Below are positions 24,778 through 28,689 of a stretch of DNA of 38,163 bases, one piece after another. This stretch comes from Priapulus caudatus (lineage: Eukaryota; Priapulida; Priapulimorpha; Priapulimorphida; Priapulidae). Where the stretch lies: assembly GCF_000485595.1 (NCBI RefSeq), contig NW_014577484.1, forward strand, positions 103,958 to 142,120. Direction: 5' to 3'. The notes beneath the pieces were generated by a model. That model was not told the origin of the DNA. It saw only the letters and a program-made list of their open reading frames with translations, and searched no databases. A program made the translations under genes and the position numbers. Every line of letters begins with the position of its first letter. Position 1 is the first letter of the stretch.

Positions 24778-25824
24778 TCACGCGCATTTTCGTTCACGTT
24801 TTTCAGGAAAATTCTGAAGATTCCCAAGATGCACTTACCCTGTCTCAGAGAATACGTCTACGACGACGTCGCCGTTCCACAGAAACGCGACAGAACTCCC
24901 AGCAAAACAAGCAACAACAGCGGCGGAAGCAGCAACGGAAGTCGACGTCCCTCCATAACTCACTGCGTGCCGCTGGACGCCGGAGGAGAAGTCAAGGTCG
25001 CCAAGAACAGCATCATCCCTCCTCCTCCTCCTCCGCTTCCCTCGGGAGGCGTAAGCATAATGATGCCGCCTCCGTCCGCGCTAAAATCAAACGGTACTCC
25101 TCCCCCGGCTCTCCCTCCAACCCCCGTTCCTGCTCCGCTAGCTCATTCCAAGAGGCCATCGTGCGCTGCTCCTACTGTGCCGTACGCAGTGGGGAACGCC
25201 ATGCAGCCTCCTCCGCCTCAGAAGCCGTTGATGCCACCAGTGAAACCAACTATCGGGCAGAAACCTGTACCCAGTCCCCCCAACGGCAAATCGCCCGCAG
25301 TGGAGCAGGGAAACCAGCCGCCGGCGAAACTGCCAAAGCCACAGATGGGCAAGATAGATCAGGGTGCGTCGAACACGTTTAAGAAGCAGCTGAGCGCGGC
25401 GCTGTACGCTCGCCCGTCGAAACCCAAGGGCAACTCCGTCATCAAGGGATGTTCACAGGAAGACGAGGAAAAGGGGCGCGCCATGCTGCAGCAGGTTCTC
25501 GACCGGAAGCGGAACTCCGGCGAGATCCCGGAGGACGATGGAGCTTACCAGGAGACCGACGACGCGAAAGCGGAGGACGGACATCCGACGTACGACGATC
25601 CGGCCGACGACTACCAGGATCACTACGATCCGGTTCATAACGAGGAGGACGCCGAGGATTTCTACGAGAATTGGGATGTTACCGAGCAGCAGAATCAAAA
25701 TGGCGGCGGTCACGAGAACGAGGGCTATGACGTCAGCAGTAGCACTGACTTGATAAACGAGGTGGCAGCGAGAGAGGGCATGGTGGACAACGACCTCTAC
25801 TCTAGCCGCGATAATGTGCAGTAG
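10308..25824 (+). CDS. fw: Furrowed-like selectin-type receptor (CCP-FTP-CTLD-CCP3-TM), multi-exon, 5' incomplete
   Basis: This is a spliced gene with coding parts 10308-10481, 10956-11171, 11560-11691, 12118-12307, 12642-12751, 13643-13822, 14755-14949, 15327-15506, 23191-23373, 23490-23561, 24155-24236 and 24807-25824. All junctions are GT-AG and phase-compatible, and the joined frame is 909 residues plus TAG. Seen: four sushi modules, an FTP/galactose-binding-like module, a six-cysteine C-type lectin domain, one hydrophobic helix (about 545-569) and a long cytoplasmic tail. Known: Drosophila Furrowed is a selectin-like membrane protein with lectin and CCP domains, needed in eye and bristle development and linked to planar cell polarity through Frizzled. 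Inferred: this is its homologue and acts in cell-surface adhesion or signalling. The first visible exon starts in phase 1, so at least a signal-peptide exon lies upstream. I count only four CCPs, which may be fewer than in insect relatives. The alternative is another CCP/lectin receptor of the same architecture. Confidence 0.8.
10740..10876. repeat. ATTG/GATT tetranucleotide tract
   Basis: A degenerate ATTG repeat ends in GATCGATCGATCGATT, in the intron between CCP 1 and the FTP exon. Confidence 0.85.
10956..11171 (+). CDS. fw: Exon: FTP (fucolectin/F5-8C-like) domain, first part
   Basis: This exon encodes residues 59-129, the N-terminal half of a fucolectin-tachylectin-pentraxin-type jelly-roll. 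Family features that can be seen are GKPAIQSST near the start, an ANDG segment, a GSC cysteine, the NAPWWSVNL strand and the adjacent CC pair at the end. In eel fucolectin the CC pair forms a vicinal disulfide and the GSC cysteine pairs with a C-terminal LCEV cysteine; that LCEV cysteine is present in the exon at 11560. The acceptor (GACGCAG, ending 10955) has a modest pyrimidine tract and the donor is G|GTAAGG. Both junctions are phase 1. The family binds fucose with calcium in some members; binding here is not shown. Confidence 0.85.
11331..11366. repeat. (AT)n microsatellite
   Basis: An AT run in the FTP-domain intron. Confidence 0.9.
11451..11477 (+). CDS. fw: Doubtful 27-nt micro-exon in the FTP domain
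   Basis: A strong pyrimidine tract ending TCTCTTAG (11450) is followed by 27 nt that stay open, keep phase 1 at both ends and end at G|GTGACT. It would add DDRASVTDG after the CC pair, and FTP domains often have an acidic residue then Arg just after CC. The middle of the domain would still be short and would still lack a cysteine partner for the one in DIFC. An alternative is a longer exon 11488-11691 using the AG at 11486-11487; it is also open but its extra residues look like translated intron. I cannot choose between them. Confidence 0.25.
11560..11691 (+). CDS. fw: Exon: FTP domain, C-terminal part
   Basis: This exon encodes residues 131-173. It carries the typical end of an FTP domain: a DIFC cysteine, PIRGQYVTIQI (the G-R/Q-YV strand) and NLCEVSIFA, the conserved LCEVEV-type closing strand. 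The acceptor ACGATTTCAG (ending 11559) follows a pyrimidine-rich stretch and the donor is G|GTAAGT, so both junctions are phase 1. About 20-30 residues expected between the CC pair and DIFC are absent from the two solid exons, so the domain is either shortened or has an exon I could not find in 11172-11559. Confidence 0.82.
12118..12307 (+). CDS. fw: Exon: C-type lectin domain, part 1
   Basis: This exon encodes residues 175-236, the start of a long-form C-type lectin fold. Cysteine 180 (KCPEPG) and the KCYLF cysteine form the N-terminal extra pair. The next cysteine, in RRQCMTF, is the first of the main fold. WSEARRQC followed by GKLAEVRSKKLEG is the standard helix-1 and strand pattern. The acceptor GTTTGCAG ends at 12117 (phase 1). 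The donor GTAAGA starts at 12308 and leaves two bases of a Gly codon, so this intron is phase 2. An internal phase-2 intron here fits a domain split over three exons. Confidence 0.88.
12438..12560. repeat. (AAAT)n tetranucleotide tract
   Basis: AAATAAAT repeats with AAAC variants, in the intron between lectin exons 1 and 2. Confidence 0.93.
12642..12751 (+). CDS. fw: Exon: C-type lectin domain, part 2 (WIG motif)
   Basis: This exon encodes residues 238-273. It contains YYWIGAKR, the counterpart of the WIGL motif that marks the C-type lectin core, followed by DKWIWSNG, the usual W-x-W-S-(N/D)-G strand. The acceptor TTTCTCCATAG ends at 12641 and completes the split Gly codon; the donor is G|GTAAGC, phase 1. 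The intron before it (12308-12641) carries a long AAAT-type microsatellite. Confidence 0.87.
13032..13044. repeat. Single terminus of the ATCAGGAGTGAAT family
   Basis: One copy of ATCAGGAGTGAAT lies in the intron after lectin exon 2, with no opposing arm seen close by. It could be a solo end, a decayed copy or chance. Confidence 0.35.
13448..13473 (+). pseudogene. Truncated duplicate of the start of lectin exon 3
   Basis: An acceptor-like ATTACAG (ending 13447) is followed by 26 nt that match the first bases of the exon at 13643 and would encode DAVVNMTF in the same phase, compared with GAVNMTF in the real exon. After that the match ends, the core of the domain (QPN, cysteines) is missing and the frame reaches a stop. 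It belongs to a tandem duplication in which flanking intron sequence is also repeated (for example GTCATTTATCT near 13288 and 13520, and CCCACACCTTA in both copies). It is an exon fragment, not an exon. Confidence 0.7.
13643..13822 (+). CDS. fw: Exon: C-type lectin domain, part 3 (ligand-site region)
   Basis: This exon encodes residues 275-333 and closes the lectin domain. Visible are FWGPAQPNN (QPN at 286-288), NQHC (cysteine 296), WYWYD (316-320), VQC (323) and FICQ (331), so all six cysteines of a long-form CTLD are present. In calcium-binding lectins the corresponding positions are EPN or QPD, a Glu before the fourth cysteine, and WND. Here they are QPN, Gln and WYD, so calcium site 2 looks weakened. 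The acceptor is ACACTAAAG, poor by consensus; a better-looking duplicated acceptor lies 195 bp upstream. The donor is G|GTGAGT, phase 1. Confidence 0.87.
14345..14632. repeat. GTGC-rich then GA-rich simple sequence
   Basis: GTGCGTGC repeats (about 14400-14510) are followed by GAGA/GAAA repeats (14548-14630), in the intron after the lectin domain. Confidence 0.9.
14755..14949 (+). CDS. fw: Exon: CCP/sushi domain 2
   Basis: This exon encodes residues 335-398. Cysteines appear in VSCSVPP, YRCQPG, TTCLKTG and RYC, with the tryptophan in GQWND before the last one, which is a complete sushi module. At 65 codons it is slightly long, because of the insert between the first cysteine and the GDKIEYRC strand. 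The acceptor CTCTGCACAG ends at 14754 and the donor is T|GTGAGT, so both junctions are phase 1. It directly follows the lectin domain, as in selectin-type proteins. Confidence 0.9.
15327..15506 (+). CDS. fw: Exon: CCP/sushi domain 3
   Basis: This exon encodes residues 400-458. Cysteines are in VNCALP, RRCKPN, GMCLANG and VKC, with the tryptophan in GTWSG, and NATHYGGRVERRC gives the usual G-x-x-V-x-x-x-C strand. There is one N-glycosylation sequon in DNAT and one in NGT. The acceptor ACCTTGCAG ends at 15326 and the donor is C|GTAAGT, phase 1 on both sides. A 7.7-kb intron follows. Confidence 0.9.
15736..15836. repeat. (AATA)n, (TA)n and (TG)n tracts
   Basis: Three adjacent simple repeats lead directly into the C-rich 15-bp minisatellite. 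Confidence 0.93.
15837..16190 (-). repeat. 15-bp minisatellite, C-rich orientation
   Basis: Copies of CCCTACCCCTGTCAC and variants (CCCTGCTACCCTACC, GTCACTCTACC) form an array, regular at first and degrading after about 15930. It is the reverse complement of the array at 20673 in the same intron. It directly follows a TG tract. Confidence 0.8.
16200..17170. other. Intronic sequence, nothing recognised
   Basis: A GC-richer part of the large intron after the C-rich minisatellite. No sushi-type cysteine pattern was found on either strand. Confidence 0.55.
17174..17299 (-). CDS. Weak candidate terminal exon on the minus strand
   Basis: Reading the minus strand, an acceptor-like CTGTCATTTAACAG precedes an open stretch. 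It would encode GTFLRNARASFAKDEESSHN, then AVGDGSVRLKTDDDYRRPD and a stop. The composition is balanced and not repetitive, unlike most open frames here. I recognise no family, see no AATAAA after it and find no partner exons. It could be the end of a gene nested in the large intron, or chance in GC-rich DNA. Confidence 0.15.
   Translation of the reverse strand, partial: NARASFAKDEESSHNMAVGDGSVRLKTDDDYRRPDPCQQHS
17480..17690. repeat. GC-rich CTG/AAC/CTCC triplet region
   Basis: CTGCTG, ACAACAACA and CTCCTCCTC triplet tracts lie in a locally GC-rich part of the large intron (about 16200-17900). Confidence 0.75.
17995..18420. repeat. TG tract followed by CA/CGCACA-rich tract
   Basis: TG repeat (about 18005-18235) is followed by degenerate ACGCACACTCACG(C/T)AACC(A/C)TGC units of roughly 25 bp (18265-18420). 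The two halves are opposite in strand sense. Confidence 0.88.
18855..18925. repeat. TG/GC microsatellite
   Basis: An interrupted TG repeat ending in GCGCGCGGC, in the large intron. Confidence 0.9.
19088..19305. repeat. GA-rich tract
   Basis: An imperfect GAGA/GAAA purine tract in the large intron. Confidence 0.88.
19310..20500. other. Intronic sequence, nothing recognised
   Basis: AT-rich intron sequence with TTAATTAA-type patches (about 20000-20080). No exon or repeat family was recognised. Confidence 0.55.
20654..20663. other. Assembly gap (10 N)
   Basis: A run of ten N lies between a CA-rich stretch and the G-rich minisatellite. The size is probably nominal, so sequence of the large intron, possibly including exons, could be missing. 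Confidence 0.95.
20673..20880 (+). repeat. 15-bp minisatellite, G-rich orientation, next to an assembly gap
   Basis: About 14 copies of GTGACAGGGGTAGGG and near variants (GTAGCAGGGGTAGGG, GTGACGGGGGTAGGG). Repeated runs of three to five G make it a G-quadruplex candidate. It begins directly after the N run at 20654-20663, so its true length is unknown. Confidence 0.85.
20898..20973 (+). repeat. Short repeats of ACCAGCCTGCATCC
   Basis: Three imperfect copies of (A/C)CCA(G/A)CCTGCATC follow the G-rich minisatellite. Confidence 0.6.
21270..21760. repeat. Long GAGA/GCGAGA purine tract
   Basis: Nearly 500 bp of GAGAGCGAGA-type purine-rich sequence in the large intron. Long open frames on both strands are composition artefacts (Arg/Glu or Ser/Leu runs). 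Confidence 0.9.
22408..22495. repeat. TG microsatellite bounding repeat copy 1 on the left
   Basis: A GTGTGTGCGTGC-type tract directly joined to the interspersed repeat at 22496. Confidence 0.9.
22496..22867. mobile_element. TG-flanked interspersed repeat, copy 1
   Basis: About 370 bp of unique sequence is bounded on both sides by TG repeats and matches 26748-27145 in the same orientation. Shared stretches include ATCGCATGATGTACAGT, TGTGGCTCACTAGTATTCGC, GTGTTTGAACATCACATTGA and ACCGATATTGTAT. Differences are scattered substitutions and small indels. Both copies start and end in TG tracts, so it resembles the microsatellite-associated interspersed elements known in invertebrates. It lies in the large intron just before CCP 4. 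Confidence 0.7.
22866..23027. repeat. TG microsatellite bounding repeat copy 1 on the right
   Basis: About 160 bp of almost pure TG repeat, starting at the right end of the interspersed repeat. Confidence 0.95.
23108..23144. repeat. Foldback element, ATCAGGAGTG family, perfect hairpin
   Basis: ATCAGGAGTGTATCAAA (23108-23124) and TTTGATACACTCCTGAT (23128-23144) are exact complements over 17 bp with a 3-nt loop. The hairpin lies about 45 bp before the acceptor of the CCP 4 exon. Confidence 0.75.
23191..23373 (+). CDS. fw: Exon: CCP/sushi domain 4
   Basis: This exon encodes residues 460-519. Cysteines are in IHCGKP, YTCTPG, VHCLGTG and PIC, with the tryptophan in GKWSA, making a full sushi module. 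It is the membrane-proximal CCP. The acceptor TCGCCTAACAG ends at 23190 and the donor is G|GTAAGA, phase 1 on both sides. A perfect 17-bp-arm hairpin lies about 45 bp upstream of the acceptor. Confidence 0.9.
23490..23561 (+). CDS. fw: Exon: extracellular stalk
   Basis: This small exon (24 codons, residues 521-543) encodes ENDLAPPSFSGVESEAPKKK and a few more residues, a hydrophilic Pro/Ser/Lys linker without a domain. It has the strong acceptor TATTTTTTACAG and the donor G|GTAAGT, both phase 1, and joins CCP 4 in frame to the transmembrane exon. Its 3' end and the following intron are tandemly duplicated downstream with a broken donor. It is a plausible cassette exon, since skipping it would keep the frame. 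Confidence 0.8.
23549..23917 (+). repeat. Tandem duplication of stalk-exon end plus intron, donor lost in copy 2
   Basis: Copy 1 (about 23549-23715) starts in the last bases of the stalk exon and includes its donor CAAAG|GTAAGT. Copy 2 (about 23743-23917) repeats the same bases and most of the intron sequence, including ACTTTAATACTCTTATACTA at its end. In copy 2 the donor reads GGAAAGT, with T changed to A at 23757, so it cannot be used as a GT donor. Confidence 0.8.
24060..24108. repeat. (AAT)n microsatellite
   Basis: ATAATAATA repeats in the intron just before the transmembrane exon. Confidence 0.9.
24155..24236 (+). CDS. fw: Exon: transmembrane helix
   Basis: This exon encodes residues 545-570. 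About 25 of its 26 residues form one uninterrupted hydrophobic segment (IGIAIGIALSVLLLLSIVSV and onward), ending in YR, with Lys from the next exon acting as a positive stop-transfer. It makes the product a type I single-pass membrane protein. The acceptor is TTTGTTTTACAG and the donor GTAAGT follows two bases of a Lys codon, so the next intron is phase 2. It was found by reading in frame between solid neighbours, because the exon is too short to stand out as an open frame. Confidence 0.85.
24540..24700 (+). repeat. Short tandem duplication before the last exon
   Basis: TTTAAACGAGAGGTCCGGGC (24540) and TTTAAACGAAAGGTTCGGGC (24644) begin two copies about 104 bp apart. Both continue through GCAGTGC and a (T)TGGC(G/A)CC segment into TTTC repeats. 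The second copy runs into the CTTT microsatellite. Confidence 0.75.
24686..24779. repeat. (CTTT)n microsatellite in the polypyrimidine region of the last intron
   Basis: About 94 bp of nearly pure CTTT repeat ends 27 bp before the AG of the terminal exon, so it forms most of the pyrimidine-rich region upstream of that splice site. Confidence 0.95.
24807..25824 (+). CDS. fw: Terminal exon: cytoplasmic tail
   Basis: This exon encodes residues 572-909 and ends at TAG 25822-25824. It opens with basic KILKIPK, then YVYDDVAV, then a Ser/Asn/Gly-rich stretch. A proline-rich part (about 640-750) follows, with IIPPPPPPLP at 640-649, PPALPPTPVP and KPLMPPVKP. The rest is charged and acidic with many tyrosines: AYQETD, YDDP, YQDHYDP, FYENWDV (YEN at 857-859), EGYDVSS and DLYSS. 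Polyproline runs can bind EVH1, SH3 or profilin partners, and YxN is the Grb2-type SH2 pattern when phosphorylated; these uses are inferred. The last residues DNVQ are not a PDZ ligand. The acceptor GTTTTTCAG ends at 24806, phase 2. The overlapping long frames are shadows. Confidence 0.88.
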
Positions 25825-26375
25825 GTGAAAATATAGATGAAAAATCGATAACCGATGTTGCAATGTTTTATTTTATTTTTTTCGCGGAAATGTGTTTGTG
25901 CATCATGCAATGAAAACCGACCCGCAATGGCGTGATTGAATCTAATATATATATATATATATATATAAATACTTATTAGTTGTATAAAAGTATTTCATAA
26001 TTGAATTATAAATCATCATTACTTTCTTCCCGTTTTGTTACTGAATGTCACATAACCTAGATTTTTGTGTGATCTGATTTGAGCTTGGTGGTATCAAGAG
26101 CGTATTAAGTATTAAGTATATGCATATTAAGTATATGCTTAATACGCTCTTAGTGGTATTTATTTTACAGTTACGTAATGAATCTTAAACACTTTCATTT
26201 GCATCACGAAATGATATGTAATGTAATTACAGCTGATGATTCGATGTTTAGAAAGCCATATTGGCGCTAATATTTTAACCTTACATCACGTAAATTTGCC
26301 ACGTTTCAAAACACGAATGACACACGCATACTTTATCGTTGACCGCCTTTAATAAAAATATAAAACCGATTAGAT
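25825..26375 (+). other. Probable 3' UTR with AATAAA at 26351
   Basis: This is AT-rich non-coding sequence after the receptor stop codon. The first canonical AATAAA downstream is at 26351-26356, giving an untranslated region of about 550 nt. It contains an AT dinucleotide run (25943-25966) and the 14-bp-arm hairpin at 26096-26151. The end is inferred from the signal only. Confidence 0.5.
26096..26151. repeat. Hairpin in the 3' UTR
   Basis: AAGAGCGTATTAAG (26096-26109) and its exact complement CTTAATACGCTCTT (26138-26151) enclose a 28-nt loop that itself contains the palindrome ATATGCATAT and repeated TTAAGTATATG. If the 3' UTR call is right, the hairpin would be in the mature transcript. Confidence 0.75.
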
Positions 26376-26747
26376 ATTATTGACAAGGAGTTTTTTCAAA
26401 TGCACTGGCACTGAAGCAAACAGAGTTGGTACCACGAAATGTTTTTTTTTCAGATTTGTTCAGGAGAAACGAACATCGGCATTATCGTTCAATAACTATA
26501 TGTACATTATTGTCAAGAATGTATCATTCAGACGATTTAGATAGAGACAAAATAATATAGATATTGATAGATGGATAAATAGCTAGATAATACCAACATC
26601 ATTGCGGTAACTACATCATTAAGTATGAAAACTGCGGATGTGATTATATATGAGTGTCTGTGTATGTGCGAGGTATATGTATCTGTTTGTTTGTGTGCGT
26701 GTGCACGCGCGTGTGTGTGTGTGTGCGTGCGTGTGCGTGTGCGTGTG

Positions 26748-27145
26748 CGGCGACGTTCATAAGGGGTTACGTTCTGTCATTGATACGCTTGATACACTTA
26801 ACTATTATCGCATGATGTACAGTTTGTTCAGCCAATGCGAGATTACGTATCATCTCTCATCTTCTATTTCATTACGTGTGAATTACAATGTGGCTCACTA
26901 GTATTCGCACAGTATACAAATACGTGTAAGTAAGTAGGTTACTCTTATGTATGTCACGTATCACTGGTCATTTCCATTGTAGTGTTTGAACATCACATTG
27001 ATCAGAGAATCAAGTTATCTTTATTTGTTAATCAAAAAAATAGCAAATGACTTCTTAATAACCGATATTGTATTATGTAATAATAACATGCTTAAAATTG
27101 ATGCGCCCGTGCCAACCGCGTCTTCTGGTGACTTTTGTCCGGATG
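26748..27145. mobile_element. TG-flanked interspersed repeat, copy 2
   Basis: This is the second copy of the element at 22496, about 4.25 kb downstream in the same orientation. It is slightly longer through small insertions and again lies between TG-rich tracts (26650-26747 and from 27143). It sits just past the probable polyadenylation signal of the receptor gene. Confidence 0.7.
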
Positions 27146-27620
27146 TGTTGCGTAGTGTTGTGCTGTTGTGTGTGGTGACTGTGCGTGTGTGTGTGTTTGT
27201 GTGGTGTGTGTGTGCGTGTGTTGTGGTGTGGTGTGCGCGCCGCGGCGTGGTTCTGTGAGACAAAGAGAGAGAGAGAGAGGAGAGAGAGAGGAGAGAGAGA
27301 GAGAGCGTGGTGTAGTGTGGTGTGGTGTGGTTATGGTGTGGTGTAGGTGTGTCGTGGTGTGGTGGGTTGGTGGGGTGGTGTGGTGTGTGGTAGGTGTGGC
27401 TGTGGTGTGGTTGTGTTGTGGTGTGGTGTGGTGTGGGTGTGGCTGTGGTGTGGTGTGGTGTGTGTGGTGTTGGGTGGGGTCGTGGTGTGGTGTGGTCGTG
27501 GTTGGGGCTTGGTGTGTGTGTTGTTTTGTGTGCTGTGCGCGTCGCGTGTGTGTGTGAGTGTGTCTCTGTGTGTTGTGTTATCGTGCGCGTGTGTGTGTGC
27601 GTGCGCGCGTGTGTGTGTGC
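27143..27620. repeat. TG, GA and GTGGT simple-sequence block
   Basis: TG (27170-27235), GA (27260-27305), a GGTGTGGT-type stretch (27306-27520) and TG again (27545-27620). It follows interspersed repeat copy 2. Open frames are artefacts. Confidence 0.9.
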
Positions 27621-27624
27621 ATTA

Positions 27625-28600
27625 TCACTACCATGATTATGGATTGACACGCCATTCGTCATCACTGCAGGTACCTTATACATTCAGACACATATAATAG
27701 AGATAATAGAGATCCGCAAATCGATACGAAGCATAATAAACAATAAAGGTTTTACAGACTTTCACTAATCGAGCCAGTGGTTCGAGAGCCAGTGTTCCCA
27801 AAAAAACTAAACTTATATGTCTCTTGATGACGCAGAGGCAGGGTAGCTCAGGCTGCTTCAGAAGGAAAATAGCTACAGAAAGTGAACAGTTGACAGCAAA
27901 TTCGGAAATGCAACCAATACACGGATGTAGACATTACACATAGACACCCTCATTTGATTCAATTTTCACCCTCTTCAGTCTCAGCGTTGGTTCCCAGTTT
28001 GAATCGCTGCAGAATCATACGTACAGAGGTATTTACTGCGTACTTTAATTAATAATAAGGCAATCCCGCACGAGGATAATTATCTTATACCTCAATATTC
28101 CAGAAACGCAGTCGTGACCGATGAATATTACTTGCTTTTGCTGTCAATATAGATCAGACCTGTCTCAATATGAATGTAGGATACGTGCCGTAGGTATTTT
28201 ATATACGAACAGATATAGTGATTCGCATTGTTCAATATTAAGTTGTTAATATTACGTTAATTTTAAGTTGTTAATATTACGTTAATATTACGTTGATAAT
28301 ACTACGTTAATATTGTTCGATATTACGTAGGCCTACGTTGTTCAATATTGTTTGTTATAATTATTCGCAATCACAAACTATTCGGAGATTGTCGATAGGG
28401 GGCGCCATGTCACAGATGCAAACCCAATGGGGATATCGAGGGAGAATGAGACCAGGTGGATTAATTTGTTTTTAAAGACAGACGTGGTTGTTTGTAATAA
28501 TATATCATGTGTAGAAGCACAATTGTTACCCAACTTTGAATCGCCATATCGCTGCTTCGATGTGGCGGCATTGCGCTGCATTAGGTTCCTTGCTATACTA
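27625..28600. other. No gene recognised
   Basis: AT-rich unique sequence. At 28230-28350 there is a cluster of TTAATATTACGTTAAT-like direct repeats. No coding signal. Confidence 0.55.
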
Positions 28601-28603
28601 ATG

Positions 28604-28613
28604 TATATAAATA
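28604..28613 (+). promoter_or_regulatory. TATA-like box upstream of the satellite array
   Basis: TATATAAATA is followed by GC-rich AAGGCGCGGAC, a TATA-box-like setting about 85 bp before satellite homology begins. No start site or gene is recognisable downstream, so promoter function is only a possibility. Confidence 0.15.
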
Positions 28614-28689
28614 AGGCGCGGACATGTCGGCGAGCTGTGGCCCGAATGAAATGACGAAACTTAGCCCCTTTCTGGGGAAAATGAGCTTA

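Noticed and set aside
24561-25382. Open frame of 273 codons overlapping the tail exon
   Set aside because: It begins in the CTTT microsatellite and then reads the tail exon in a shifted frame. The product is Ser/Arg-rich without a domain, while the other frame continues the receptor through valid splice sites.
27021-27697. 220-codon minus-strand and 116-129-codon plus-strand frames
   Set aside because: They lie in TG, GA and GGTGT repeats and partly in a dispersed repeat.
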